From Schistocerca nitens (Eukaryota > Arthropoda > Insecta > Orthoptera > Acrididae), in contig NC_064622.1 of NCBI RefSeq assembly GCF_023898315.1, forward strand, positions 353,257,234-353,321,233: a stretch of 64,000 bases of DNA, in the 5' to 3' direction. This document shows positions 35,150 to 48,489 of this stretch, in pieces. How positions within the stretch are numbered: position 1 is the first letter of the stretch; each line of letters starts with the position of its first letter. Both the position numbers and the translations under genes were made by a program. The notes beneath the pieces were generated by a model. The model searched no databases, was not told the origin of the DNA, and saw only the letters and a list, made by a program, of their open reading frames with translations.

Positions 35150-35420
35150 AAAACAGAGAAGGCATTCAGATGGTGGAGAGCAGTGTATACAGCTTTCCTT
35201 CTCGTCCCATCCAGTAAGTCTCCTCTGACCCGGGGTTCAGGGTGACTTTTCTGAACTCTCCCCATTTCCTACACCTCACCAACCCTTTCCCTTCATAATT
35301 CTTCCTTCCACTTCAACGCTTCTGCCACAAGGAGCAGCCACTGGCTCTGGAAGCTAGCAGATTGCAATAGCTTTATATGTGCGTTCTCCTGCTGCCACTT
35401 CAAGCGTAGATTATTTTATT
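35150..35420 (+). repeat. dispersed repeat, likely Penelope-type 3' end
   Basis: Shares TCTCGTCCCATCCAGTAAGT, CTCTGACCCGGGGTTCA, TTCTTCCTTCCACTTCAAC and GGAGCCACTGGCTC-like sequence with 54445-54770. The end, TGTGCGTTCTCCTGCTGCCACT, resembles tails of Penelope-like elements I know from insects. No coding part remains. Confidence 0.55.
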
Positions 35421-38400
35421 TACATTTTGAATGCAGCTTAGGCAACATATGTGTTTTGGATTTTAAAAAGTCACATACTAAACAACATGGAAACATTTAC
35501 TAATGTATGTTGTTGTTGACAGAAACTTACAGAAAAGAGGATATGGAAAAAGAAATTACAAGAGTCTGTGTCTCATTTAAGTCAACCCTGCACTTTGGCT
35601 GCCTGGCTACAAGACCAGTACGTGTCTTTCACAAATCATTGGAGCAAAGCAGATGACAAATGACTGACACTGCATCCCAACACATGTGAAAGTCCATAAG
35701 ATTGTACAAGGTGCCTCCAGTGAACATTGACACAATGGTCAATGCTTTGAATTCACATTTGAGAGAATGGGAACCAGAATTCCTGTCCGGTTAATGAGAT
35801 TTGGGTTCCCCTAAACAGAATACTGCACTGATCCCTCTGAAAAGGCCATGACCAATTTTTCTCCCTATGCCTTGTCCATTCCCTGCTTGTGCCGTATCCT
35901 TAATGTCTACCCATTGGCACAACATTAAACCCCAATCCTATTTTCACTCTTTTTGTTAAATTACTAGAAATATCCTCTCCAAGTAGAGTTCCACTTCTGA
36001 ATTCTACTTGTTCACATGGCTGGGAAGTACACTTCTCATCATGGCTGTGGGAGTGTGTGTGTGGGTGGTTATGCATGTCAATGTGTGTACTTTTGCTAGA
36101 AAACAGAGTAAGAGCTTAAAATCTGATATGAATTTTCTGTTACATGTTTCTAGGCTCCACTTATCAGTCCATTATAGGTGAGTGGTTGCCTTACCCTTAT
36201 TTTATGTATTGTTCCATTCTGGAATTTCCATCATTGTTCTACACTGAAGAAAGACTGCTTCATGAACTCTGAGGAAGAGAGAGTAAATACAATGAACAAG
36301 GTGTATACACTGACAAGGAAAAAAATGCTTGGATTTTTCTTGGATTCCCAATTAAAAATGCACTTTTTCTGTGTTAAGTGAGAGGATACTTTCCCTCAGA
36401 ACTGTGAGGCATACAAATCCTTTGAATGGTTAAGGTTTTGTACATTGGTGTATAACTTCTTCCTAGCACTTTAGAAAAGGAAACTTAAGAGAAAAAAAAG
36501 AACAACACATTTTTGGAAGGATCTTTGATGTGCAGCAACATGTACACTGCATATTTTTGTATAATGAAAGTATAAATTTGAATTCCACCAAACACAGCAC
36601 CTTAGTTTCTGAAGCATTGAAATCAATATTGTGATATGCTTTTGTGAGCCAATCATAGTTCATGTCATGTGATCTCACCGCCAGATGACAGCAGATATTC
36701 AGAGCATAGGACATGTGATGTAGTCAACTGTTAAGTAGCACAAGCACACAAATAGAAAATGTTAAGGTTTAAATTAATATACACAGAGTAGCTATAAGAA
36801 GAGACAAGCTTTCACATATACTATTAGTATTTCTTTGCATGTGTTACATGTTAAGATACATCACACCAATGTTCCAGTAAAATTTTAAATAATGTCATAA
36901 ATGTTCAGTCTTCTGGGCACAAAATTCTTCTAAGTGGCTGGTCCTCAAAGTGTCAAGTTTTAAATGAGAGTCAAATGCTCTGTGATATAAGAAATTCATT
37001 GCCCATCTCACACGTAACATAATTCATCATGCGTAAAAGAAAATTTACTTTGAAAGTAAGGCTTTCCAAACCACCCTTCACAATATTTTCTCATGACCTG
37101 TTAGAAATAAGTTTATTCAGCAGTTGCCAGAGAGCACCAGAAAACAGGTGTTATCACACATGCACAGCTACAATGAGGCAGGAAGCCCATATGTTATACA
37201 TATATAGCATTAAGAGGTCTCTCACTACGCCACAGAAAAACACTTAACAACATCAGAGGACACTGCAAAAGCATTGAATTTCATAAATCATACTAAAACG
37301 CATAATTCAGATTAAAGTGCACATTTGTATGTTCAGATTCAGGCTGAAGTAGGCCCCAACCTGATATTAAGCTTTTCGGCACGCAAATTTTCTCGGTGTA
37401 TCAATATTGTATTACCTCATATTAGGTTCTTTATTATGGCATAATGCCATATGCGCAAAAGATTAAAATGTGCACTTGAAATTACGTGAACAGCTGAAAG
37501 TAGCCAATAGTGTGGCTTTGTTTCAAATAAATAGACTGCCTCTGTGAAAAGATTAAAGAAAGCCAAATTTCTTTATCAGACTGACAAAAATAACTTCAAT
37601 GTTCTGCAGGACGATTAATGTTTGATTGCTGAAAATGTGGAAATAGAATAAAATCAGAAAACCAAAACCAATACACATTTTAGCTTTCCGTAATTATGTG
37701 AATGTATTTTAATTCACTTCACAGCTCCTGGCCACAGTTCATTTTGTTTTCATTTGATGTGAGAGCTATAAATGAAGAAGAAACAACAAAATCACTAGAC
37801 AGACACAGGTCACAAGGAAACTACCCCCCATCCCTACTCCAAGTCACACTGCTCTGCACGTGTGAATCTGGCAGCTTCGGTGCGCCAAAAAATTTTTTGA
37901 GGTAGCCAGAAGCAGGAAAAGCTACTGCTCATACGCGACTCAACTGCATACACACATGAGCCCTGGAAACTGCTCAAATGAATATACTGTAAACAGTTGT
38001 GACTTCACACTCACGGGAAGCTGTTTGTTGTTATGTTACATAGTCTTCATCCTGAAGCCTTTGACACAGTTTGCTGTTGGTAGACACTTGTGTGTTCACT
38101 GTGTTTTGTTGTTGTAAATGGCACATTTCCTTTTGCAACTTAAGTTTTATTTTGGTTTTTCCTCTCGTTTATGTTTTATTTCTGCAGCATTATTCTGCAG
38201 TAGCGAGATACAGTAAAATTCTTTATTAGAATATCAGTTCTTAACAGTAAAAATTACAAAAATTTAACAGAAAACAAACAGTGAAAAATTTCTGGAATCC
38301 TAATAATAATAATAATAATAATAATCCAGGTTTTCTCCTGGATGAAAAAGTTCCTGCATTTTTCTCGGTTGTCCTGGGGCATATACACCGTGAATGAAGC

Positions 38401-39199
38401 GACTGAAGACATTTTTGATAAACAGTTCCCCAAGTGTTTTGACCAGCTGCCTAGAGTGTGTGGATGAAGAAGAGGAGGAATACTGAAAGGAAGCTTTTTT
38501 ACCAATTCCATGACTTTTTAATTGACATAAAAATGTTAAAGATTATCATTATAAGAGTGATGCAGAGCTCTCACTTGATGATTACTGATCTTGTATATTA
38601 AGCCCACCATTTATTTTATCAGTCCAATAAGGACTCACTACTTAACAGAGTACGTGAATAAGACACACTGCAAAAGGCACCTAGATAGCACTCCAAAACA
38701 CTTTCACATGGCCTATCACATATTAACAGATGCATACTATTTCACCGTTACAGCACTGAGAATGCATCTGCTAGTTATGAAAAAAATATAATGAATGCTG
38801 GCATTGTGTGTCCAGCATGGCGCCATGTAGATGCACAGACATGTGTGGATAAGGGTACATGCACATGTGTTTTCTGTATGTATCTGTACTCTAGCTCAAG
38901 AAAGGATTATTCCCAAAGCTAACAAGTTTTCTTTCTTTTTTGTGTGAGCCTGTCCATGACTCAATGCTTTTGCTTTTCAGTGAGTATTCTCCTCCACTCC
39001 TAAAGTATAAACAATGGCATATCACATAAATTTGAGTTTACCAAAATAGTGAGGGTACTGCGCATGTGTCACTGGTAACTTAGCTAGGCAAGGATTAGAT
39101 AATGAACTCCCAATTGTCTTGAAAGCATCACACTAGCACTCACTTGAAATAATTTTACAAAACTGCAAACAACCTAATATTTAGATACCCCTTTCTAGA
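35421..39199. other. long gene-free AT-rich stretch
   Basis: Probably intronic or intergenic. Microsatellite (ATA)n at about 38301-38325. The short frames (for example 36463-36714, 37029-37247) show no motifs. I found no convincing splice-bounded exon. Confidence 0.45.
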
Positions 39200-39210
39200 T
39201 ATGACTAACA

Positions 39211-39426
39211 AAAAATGGTTCAAATGGCTCTGAGCACTATGGGACTTAACATCTATGGTCATCAGTCCCCTAGAACTTAGAACTACTTAAACCTAACTAA
39301 CCTAAGGACATCACACAACACCCAGTCATCACGAGGCAGAGAAAATCCCTGGCCCCACCAGGAATCGAACCCGGGAACCCGGGCGCGGGAAGCGAGAACG
39401 CTACCATGCGACCACGAGCTGCGGAC
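39211..39426 (-). repeat. SINE-C: SINE-A body on a different tRNA-like head
   Basis: Reverse complement: head CCGCAGCTCGTGGTCGCATG with GCGTTCTCGCTTCCCGCGCC and B-box-like GGGTTCGATTCCTGGTGGGG, then TTTTCTCTGCCTCGTGATGA. It joins GTGTGATGTCCTTAGGTTAG, and from there the SINE-A body and tail run to AACCATTTTT. Perfect 11-bp duplication TATGACTAACA at 39200-39210 and 39427-39437. Confidence 0.92.
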
Positions 39427-39639
39427 TATGACTAACAATGTGGAACTTTGCTTACTAACTGATCACTGTGCACATGTGTGTTCTAGTGTAATTACCATCA
39501 ACTGTAATCAACACTGATATCAATGAAAGATAAATTTCTAACCTATTAAACAGGAAATAAAAAAAATTAACAGTCTGCCCAAAACTAGATGTTCCTTTAA
39601 GCCTACATATAATTCAGTAAAATATAACTTTATACTTAC

Positions 39640-39852
39640 AAAGCTTAGTTGGGCTCTAGCTTCCAACAGCATCTCAAGCTGCGAAAATTGTGCAAGAAGC
39701 TGTCCAATTTTTCTGAATGTTTTCTCCACAGTGAGTCATCTCTTTATACAAAATTTCTTTTACTGACTTCCATTTGACATTAATTACTGGAGCTTTAGAT
39801 GGTTCCTCAGATTCTAGTAATGCTTGAGAAGAATACATGTATTTTATAGCTT
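39640..39852 (-). CDS. candidate host exon, uncertain, with a frame change
   Basis: The minus strand ends in a strong donor, AAGCTTT|GTAAGT. The first part reads KYMYSSQALLESEEPSKAPV and INVKWKSVKEILYKEMTHC. After a shift of one base the second part reads VEKTFRKIGQLLAQFSQLEM and LLEARAQLSF up to the donor. Both peptides look like real, amphipathic protein sequence, which suggests an exon with a frame error or a decayed exon. The acceptor at 39853-39854 is weak. The donor phase (0) does not fit the exon at 34114-34193 directly, so another exon would be needed between them. No family recognised. Confidence 0.3.
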
Positions 39853-42289
39853 CTTAAATGGCACTTCAGCACTTTTTAATCACAATGTCAGCAGTGTTCC
39901 TTGATATAAAGAACATGTATTTCTATAAAAGAATGAGATCAATTGTATATTCAACCACAAATAAATAAGATGTGCTTAACATTTATGTTTTTCAATTACA
40001 TTTGGCTTTCTCAAATATATGCAACACTATCAATTATACACTGTGCTAACAATAGTCTATATATAGTTTTTTACACAACTCCTTTAATTGTCTCTGAAAA
40101 TTTAAAGTAAATAACAGTTCTAATTCTTAACAGATATTTGTCTTTTAAATTCTATACATGTATACTAAACTTTATCACATGGTATCTGGATTAGGTGTAA
40201 CATCTACTAACACCAAATAAGAGCTGAAAACATTTATCACAATTCCAGGAAAATGAAAATTAGCAAAGAAGGACCGACATCAAATACACAGACATAAAAG
40301 GCATTTAAAACATTATTTGTACAATAAATAACACGAAACACAAAATTACTATCATTATTAGATGTCTATTTACAGTGGCAAACTACAAGCTAATTTAGGA
40401 AATCATTCTCCTGATTTCAATTATGAAACTGCACTTGGATCACTGAGATTATATACATATTCAACTGATGTCAGTGGTCCAATGAAAAATGAATAGTGGG
40501 GTAAATATTAACTGACCATCAGCTCAGACACTTAGGAACCTATGAGACTGTGTTATATATTAGACCAATGAGTATTCATACCCATTTACTTCTAAAAAAA
40601 ATGCCCAGTCAACACCAAGATCTGCAAGTTTCTTACTCTCAGATTGCTCCTTACATACTGAAGTTCATGTGGCAAAGCTTATTTCACACTAAACCCAGTT
40701 TTAAGTCTTCTAAACACAGCTTAAAAACTACGCTTGCAAAACGACATCTACAAAATAATGACTATTGTGCTGTACAAATAAGAAACACTCTTAAAGAGAG
40801 CTCACAACAGATTTGATTTTACTTAAACATAGACCAGTTTAAATTACTCTTGATAAAAATACAAAACAAAGGTTTGCTGTTATTTACATTCACACTCTAG
40901 ATAAACACTTCCCTGTCTACAAAGAATATGGCATTGACAAGAGGTCACATATTATGTATTTTATATATCCTCTTCTTTCACAGAAAGCTGGGATCACCAA
41001 TCATCTGCAAAAGATTGAAAAAGTCATTAATAATTGTATACTACATAAGACATCACAGCATCATTATTAAAGTAAAATTTAAATAGATGGGAAACTACTA
41101 ACACTTGTTCAGAGTTCTCAGTGTATACCAATGTTCAATTAATTTTGTATCTTGAAATATTATTTTACACCTGAGTATCAATATATAATATTCTCCGAAT
41201 CTACGGAAAAGTCAAGTTGATTTGCTATAAAATCCATCACAGAATCTACCTCAAAAAAGCAAACATTGCATTCTTCATTGCTTGATACTCTATGGACATC
41301 TGTGGGGAATACTATCCTTAAATCAAAGAAACAAGCAACTGAGGAAATTCAGGAAAAGTAAAGTAATATTACTCAGCGCAGAGATAATAACACAGCTGTG
41401 CCATACAAAAAGGCTCTTTTATATCAGCTAAATCATTGTGAAAAGGATAGGACATTACAGAACACTTTACAGGTGAATTAAGAAGGAGAATGCATTTTCA
41501 GCAACATTAAATGATAATTTTTTGAAAGATTTCATGATGCCTTCAGCTGCCATTCTCTTTATTTCATGTATCATTGTATAATTTTGGCCTTAGGCCATTT
41601 CCAAGTATCTAAAACCAAAGCATTATACATCAGAGACAGTTACACTTGTGATTTTGATGTAGGAACAGAGACATTAGTTACACTTGTGATTTTGATGTAG
41701 GAACAAGTCATATCTGTAGATATACTAGGCACATGATAATTTACTTTATGGATGAGTTTTTAGTAGTAAATTATGCCATTATGTCGTTGTTCCTATGATT
41801 CCATGTTATGCTCATAAAATAAATCCGAGCTGTTTTATACTATTTTAGAAGCACGTTACTTTCGAGCAGTTGTTGCAAAGGTCTTTGATATAAGGAAGAT
41901 TATAATTATTTTATGGAAATTTGTTAATTAACCTGCATATGCTTTTGTTGTCAAATATATTTAACTATTGTTCATCATTGGTGTAAATATGTCTGTAAGC
42001 AATTTCTTTAAAATAATTTGCAAAAATTTGTTGTTTTATTGTGGTAGCATGTAATTTTCATTTTTGAATAGTTGGTACAAAGGTCTTATATATGAAAATT
42101 ACAAGACGCTGCAAGTTTTCCATTATGGGACCTGGAAATAATTACTATGTTCATGGCAAAAGGCCTTGGTTGATATGCTACAGATAATATAAAGAAACAT
42201 GAAAAAGCAAAAAAAAAAAAAAAAAAGACACACTTGCAAATTATTACATTTTGAGAACCATAGATATCAATGTTAAATCCCACATTCTA
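39853..42289. other. no gene; AT-rich
   Basis: No frame or repeat family recognised, apart from a short tandem repeat at 41640-41706 (two copies of AGTTACACTTGTGATTTTG with ATGTAGGAACA). Confidence 0.45.
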
Positions 42290-44321
42290 ACCTGCGAAAT
42301 GTTTAAGGAAATGTTACAAATATATCAGAAGACTACAGACCAACAGAAGACTCAATACTGTACACGGAGAGTTCTATAACTTTGAATACAACAGAACTCT
42401 TGATACAATGTCCAATATTGATAAAGTGCAAACCATAGCATTCATGTCTTACTGCCTGGCACAGAATATTGACAAAATAGCACTGATCTCAAAACTGCCT
42501 GACAAATACAAACTTTTGGAAGTGCTTGGGACTCATTAGTAAGGAGGAGTAAGCATTGGGAAACCCGAAATAAAGACTTCAAGAAGAAGAAAAAGATAAA
42601 ATGAATAAAAATAAAGAAGAAATATGTTTTCCATTCAAAGCCACAGATTACAAGAAGAAAGGTCAAAATAAGAAAAACGATAAATCTGCAAAGTGCTTTG
42701 GATGTGGAAGTTCAGGTCACCATGCAAGCAACCGTAAAAAGAAGCATTGTGGTGACATGAACAAAATACAGTGTTCTACATGTGGAAAATATCATCTGGG
42801 AGAGTGTTGGGCAACAAACAAACTACCCCTATCTAAAAAAACAGAAATCATTCAACTGAAAAATGTTACTAAAAAGGGGAACGTGAGAAGATGAAGAAAT
42901 CATCAAAGACATTTTTTCTTTTAGAAGTATTTGTGACAGTAAAAGAAGAGAGTAAGACTCATAAAATAGATACCAAGTTTGTTGTTGACAGTGGAAGTAA
43001 TGAGCACATGTCACAGAAAAGGAAAATTATATCAAATGTCAAGAGCTGCAAAGATACTAAAATTAAGATTGCAAATAGAAAGTTCATGTGTTTTAATCTT
43101 GCTGCTGAGTTTGCATCACGACAGCTGTTGTTGAAAAATGTGTCCCATCTCCCTGAATTGTCAAAAATTTTACTGCCAGCAAATGCCATTTCCGAAAAAG
43201 GAGGAGTGGCAATATTTGACAAGCAAAAGATGAAGATTGTGAAAGATGGAGAGGTTATTTTGGAGGGCAACAAATCAGAAAATGGACTGCACATACTGAC
43301 ATAAGAAGTGACCATAAAAATAACCACCAATGATACAAAAGAAGAAAACCATTCAGCAGCACAAAAAAACTATGACGCCTGAATTTCAATTACCTGAAGA
43401 AAATATCAGAACTGTTAAAAGGTGTAGACAAAATTGTGTTGGAAGAGGACATGCCTTGTAAATATGTGTCATGGCAAAGCAAGTAATAAAATAATTCAAC
43501 ACTGTGCATTGCAGAGAAACAAGCAAGATCTCTTGAGATTATTCACACTGATGAATGTGGTAAGGAAAACCCAACAACATATCTCAATGAAGGATATTTT
43601 TTAACGTGTCCATTATACACATTTCTTAAAAGTTTATCTTCTGCACACAAAAGATGAAATGGAAGACCACATCAGAAAAGATGTAAATGAGAGTTAAGCT
43701 CATTTCAATCTGAAGACATAAAAAATAAAATGTGACAGAGGAGGAGAGTACAGCAGCACTGACTTCAAAGAAAGGTGTAAAAAGAAAGGTATAATGTTTG
43801 ACTACATTATTAAATAATTTCCTCAACTGTATGGTAAGGAAGAAAGAATAAACCTTAATACCACAAATAAAGTAAGGGCCATATTGTTTGATTCAAAAAT
43901 CGGAAACAAAATGTGGGGTTTTGCTGTTCTGACTGCAGCTTATCTCATGAACAGAAGTTCTTGTACAGCTGTTGATGTGACTCCAGCTCACATGTGGTAG
44001 GGTAGAAGATCAAATTTGTAAAGACTGGATATTTTTGGATCTCTGGTGTTCACAAAATAACTTGGGTATTTAAAAGAACTGAATGTAAGAGGTGAATGAG
44101 ATGTTCTTGTAGGATGGGTATGTCATATGGCGTCCTAAGATTGGAAAATTTTCTGAAGCAAGCGATGCTGAGTGTATTCACCAATATGAAGACAAAAATG
44201 AGGAAACAAAAGAAGAAGGAACAAATGTAGCTGTAGAAATCCAAATTTTTGAAGAACTATATGAAAGAAGAAAAGAACCACAAGAACAAAGAGAAAAACC
44301 AAGAGAAAGAAGAGGCCATGT

Positions 44322-44540
44322 GGCCTCAGCAGCCAGAGACTGCGAGCATGTGAGTCTGAGTTGTGCTTGCGTGGATGTGTGTGCATGTTCTACATCCAAT
44401 GAAGGCCTTGTTGGCCAAAAGCTCATTTTCTGACAGTCTTTTTGTTGTACCTATCTGTGACTCAGCATCTCCACTATATGGTGAGTATCAACTATCCTTT
44501 TTGCCCCTCCTTTTTCATAATATTGTTGGTAAGTCAAACT
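44322..44540 (+). repeat. Penelope-type 3' end inserted in the Copia fossil
   Basis: From TGGCCTCAGCAGCCAGAGAC through GGCCTTGTTGGCCAAAAGCT to CTGTGACTCAGCATCTCCAC and GGTGAGTATCAACTATCC. The same series occurs at 51227-51420 behind Penelope-like coding sequence, which identifies it as that family's 3' end, heavily 5' truncated. Confidence 0.65.
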
Positions 44541-44922
44541 GCAACCATGGACAGTGTTTTGATATTTGAACTCACTACTGTTGAGTTTATGATGGAAAAA
44601 GAAGAGCAGGAACGAAAATCGAAATATCCAGAATGGATTACAGACCTCAGATATTTTGACGAGCACAGTTCAGTTTCCTAAGCTCATGCTGGCCGTTTGC
44701 CATTCCAGTGGAAAGCACCTCCGAGCATATGCAGATGTAACTGATTGACCTGCAAGGGAATTCCCATTTTAATGGCAAGTTCTTTTATGTAAAAAGTGTC
44801 CATGACATCTCCATTGCTTTCCTCAGGTAGTTTTCCAAAATCTCCTTAATGAGGTTGCAAACGTGCTACAATATTTTGATCAACAAATTTCTGTGAAAGA
44901 CCTTATTTCAACTATGAAACTA

Positions 44923-46243
44923 TGAGGGCAAATCAGACAGTCTTTGCCCCTCCTTTTTAGCCAAATTATGGCTGTATATGTAAAGTCAACATATTCATTC
45001 CCAGCTTTGGATCCTTCTTGGTTTGTGCAAGCCTTATCAGCTGGTAACTCCACTGCATGGAACTGCTGTCAGTTGTTAAAGATGATGGTTGTGCTTCACG
45101 TATCCACAGCATTAGAGCAACAAAGTTTGATTCATTTTCTATGAGGCAAGGTATGAACGCACTTCGAGATCTAAGGGAAATTCAGCCCACATATGGGGGA
45201 AACTGTCTGACTGAGAACTGTGAGATCATGGTGTTGTAAGTTCGACACAGTCCGTAAAGTCTTCAATGACAATGAGTGGTCCACGAGCTCGTGTTCGTCA
45301 CTGACTGATGACAACACTTCCCTTGTAAATGCAATGGTGACAGAAGATCAGCATGTGCACATCACGGACATTTCCTGGGAGTTCAGCATATCATATGGGA
45401 GTGCTTACTTCATCGTTCATGGCCCTTAGGGTACCAGAAAGTTTCATCTCGGTGGGTGCCTCAGCTGTTGGATGACATGATGAAAGGCAAGTGAATGATG
45501 TCTTCACTGAATCATCTGGAATGGTATTCCAAGGAAGGTGAAGATTTCCTGGACTGCACTGCTACTGATGATGAAACATGGATACTGCACTACATGCCAG
45601 AATCCAAGCAGCAGAGCACAGTATGTAAACATCTGGATTCACCTGTGACAAAGAAATTTCTATACGGTGCCATCTTTTGGGAAAGTGATGTTAATAGCCT
45701 CCTGGTATAATTGTGGGCAACTCCAACTGGATTTCATGCCACAAAATGCAACAATCAATGTTGACAGTTATCGTTCCACACTGTCGTGTCTGAGAGCTGC
45801 TATCAGACGAAGGCACTGATGGATTCTCAATGTGGACAATGTGATTCTGCTCCACGAGAATGCGAGACAACATATGGCAATCAGAACTGCTGAAAATCTC
45901 TGAGCATTTCACTGGGAGATTCTGGACCACCCACCACACAGCCCAGACCTCGCCACTAGTGATTAATCATACTTTTGAGAAGTTCCTGGCAGGACAGTGA
46001 TCCACAAGTAATGATGAACACAAGACATAAGTCCAACAATGGTTTCATAGTCAGCTGGATGAATTTTACCACAGGGGCACCTCAAATTTAGTGCTATGAT
46101 GGAACAAATACATAAACTAATGCGGGGACTATGTGAAAAAATAATGTAACGTACATGGAATAGGATGTGTATTTGCCATTACCTGCATGTACCTTACTTT
46201 GGCTCATAAAAAATAGGGGCAAAGACTTTCTGATTTGCCCTCA
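44923..46243 (+). mobile_element. mariner element inserted in the Copia fossil
   Basis: The ends TGAGGGCAAATCAGACAGTC (left) and TGAGGGCAAATCAGAAAGTC (right, reverse complement) continue TTTGCCCCT, with one mismatch over about 29 bp. TA at 44921-44922 and 46244-46245. The length of 1321 bp is normal for mariner. The transposase is much more decayed than the ends. Confidence 0.9.
45144..46100 (+). pseudogene. decayed mariner transposase
   Basis: Readable pieces: RDLREIQPTYGGNCLTEN (N-terminal region), FLDCTATDDETWILHYMPES (first catalytic Asp, usual form TGDETW..HY.PE.K), and LDHPPHSPDLATSD in another frame around 45915-45965 (third Asp). Many stops and frameshifts. This mariner family differs from those at 10297 and 27486, judging by its ends. 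Confidence 0.7.
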
Positions 46244-47820
46244 TAAATGAGTCGTGATTACATGGCAACTTGAGTGTGAAAACCTGTGAAACTGTTCACA
46301 TGTCAACAGTTTGTACCATATAAAAATCATGTATTCAGTGCACCAAAAATAATTAAATAATATTGAAAATTTATTTTGTATGTGATCTATGTTGTTGAGA
46401 AATGTGGAATATAAAACCAAGTGGTATGCAGTGTGATTCCTCTGCCATTTAAAAGCATCACATTCACAGTTTCCCCGTCTTCCCCCTCCTCATGCTCAGA
46501 CACTGTGTCATGGCGTTGGGGTAGATGTGGATTAAAGCTGAGTGCTATGACACCTTTATCAGGTATTGCCCACGAGCTGAAATCCTGACTGCTCTTGATG
46601 TAAAAGAAAAGTCTTCGTGGGATTTCCAGAAGGATACAAGGCACCTGAGAAAATTAGCCTGCTCAAGAAGGCACTTTATGGTTTGAATTAAGTTTCTCTG
46701 AATAAGAAACTGAATTAGTTTCTTAAGAATGAAAAACCCATCCAACTGAAATCCAACTATTGTGCTTACAAATCAGATACTGAGAAGAAATTACACATTG
46801 ACAATGGGTTTCTATTTGGAGAAGACATCTGTCAAATGCAAAAGTCTTGCAACAAGTGGAGAAAATTTTTGACATTAGAGCTGATGAAGAACAGACAATT
46901 TATCTTGGCCTTGAGATAAAAAGAATGAAAGAAAGTACTTATATTCACCAAGAAAAATATGCTAAAGAAGTGATGAAAATGTATATAATAAATATTCAAA
47001 AACTATGACAACTCCAATTTCATGGCAAGGAAAAACTGAAGAAATCAGGGCAGCAAAGTCAAATGTTCCATATTGTAAAGTGATAAGCAGTTTTTTTTTT
47101 GTATTTAGCATGTAAAACCAGATTAGACTTGGCATATATAGCAAACTATGAAAGCAGATCAATGAGTAATCCAAATCATTCAGATATCCAAAATCGGGAT
47201 GAGTACTTTAAGGTACCTAAATTCAGCGACAGGGGTTGAAATATTCAACTTGTCAGAAAAAACAAGTACAAGAATAATTGGCTTACTGTGATGCACATTT
47301 CACAGGTGACAGGGAAGATAGAAAAAACACTACAAGTTATGTATTTCTGAACAATAATGTTCCAATCACTTGGTGCTGCAAGAAACAGTGTGTTGTTGCA
47401 CTATCTACTACTGAAGCAGAATATGTATCTGCAGCACAAATGTCAAGAGATGAAAGTTCTGAAGTGTTTCATGGAACAACTGCTGAATAAAAACAGGAAA
47501 ATTACACTCTGTGTGGACAACCAATGTGCAACAGCAATGATGAAATATAGTCAAACGTCAAGAAGAAGTAAGCACGTTGATGTGAAGTATCATTTCAGCA
47601 GTGATGAACTAAATCACAGCTTGTTTAACTTACAATACTGCCAAACTCGAGAACAACTTGCTGATATTCTAACTAAATTTCTCCAGGGTAGTGCTTTTAA
47701 AAGACTGAAAGAAAAGTTTATGTTTAATTGAAATTAAAATCTTTTGTTTGCTTTTATTAATTCAGAGACTATGGTCAGAACTGTTTTGTGAAATATCATA
47801 CACTTTTGTTTAAGGGAATG

Positions 47821-48039
47821 TGTTGGATTTACAAAGATCCTACTAAAGAAAACAATCTGTATGTATTAATGTAAGATCTCTATTGGTTGCTATTTACAAT
47901 AATGGATGAAGACTCATTTCTTTTTAGTCTTGTGGCTTTCTGTACTCTCTTAAAATAAAATAAGAATCTCCCCAGAATTTTCTATGTTATCCTGAGTCAT
48001 AGATTTCATAATGAGAAAAACTAAGGACAAATCCAACAT
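47821..48039 (+). repeat. 3' LTR of the Copia fossil
   Basis: 219 bp, starting TGTTGGATTT and ending AAATCCAACA (perfect 10-base inverted ends, TG...CA). It is preceded by the purine-rich TAAGGGAATG. Only this LTR is visible; the 5' partner was not found in the window. Confidence 0.7.
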
Positions 48040-48489
48040 GGGCATAAACTGGAATGAGTAATCTAGGCTTACCACATCTGTATTTTTCTGATAATACTGT
48101 TCTTCTGGTGGAAATTTAAAAAAATAATGATTACCAAGCTGGGTGGAATGGCCAGTTCTGTTCAGTCAAAAATAAATGACTATAACTCAAACACAAAGTG
48201 TACAAAAGGTGGATATCTATTTACTCAAATTATAGTGGAACAGAAAGTACAAGATGCTAACTGATCTGCGTATCTCAGCAATGGTGGGTATATAGAAGCC
48301 AATTTTAGCAGCAGAAATGAGTAAGCTTTCGCAGACTTCCAATGAATATCATCCATATGGCTAATAAACTCTTCAAGTATGTCCACAAAACTCTGGTTGT
48401 ACTCCTCCACCATCCTACCAAAGGCCACAAACATATGTGGGGCCTCGAAAATGTCAGTAAATTCAACACACACACTCTCAATGTTTTCC
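48040..48489. other. no gene recognised
   Basis: The minus frame 48225-48494 (MVENIESVCVEFTDIFEAPH...) is open for 89 codons. It has no motif I know, although its composition is not obviously random. Confidence 0.35.

Larger units (their letters stand above)
42290..48039 (+). mobile_element. Copia-type LTR retrotransposon fossil, broken, with insertions
   Basis: Fossil. Parts in the Ty1/copia order: gag end with a zinc-knuckle region (about 42600-42890), protease-like region (about 42960-43040), integrase-like region (about 43540-44030), reverse-transcriptase-like region (about 46560-46990) and RNase H region (about 47280-47720). A polypurine tract and the 3' LTR (47821-48039) follow. The integrase-protease-polymerase order identifies the family. 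I could not find a 5' LTR, so the 5' end is uncertain. It is clearly broken, with well over ten breaks, and old. Two other elements inserted into it (44322-44540 and 44923-46243). Confidence 0.8.

Noticed and set aside
44135-44426. Hydrophobic minus-strand frames that might look like a membrane protein
   Set aside because: Antisense of A-rich Copia and repeat sequence; Phe/Leu richness comes from composition.
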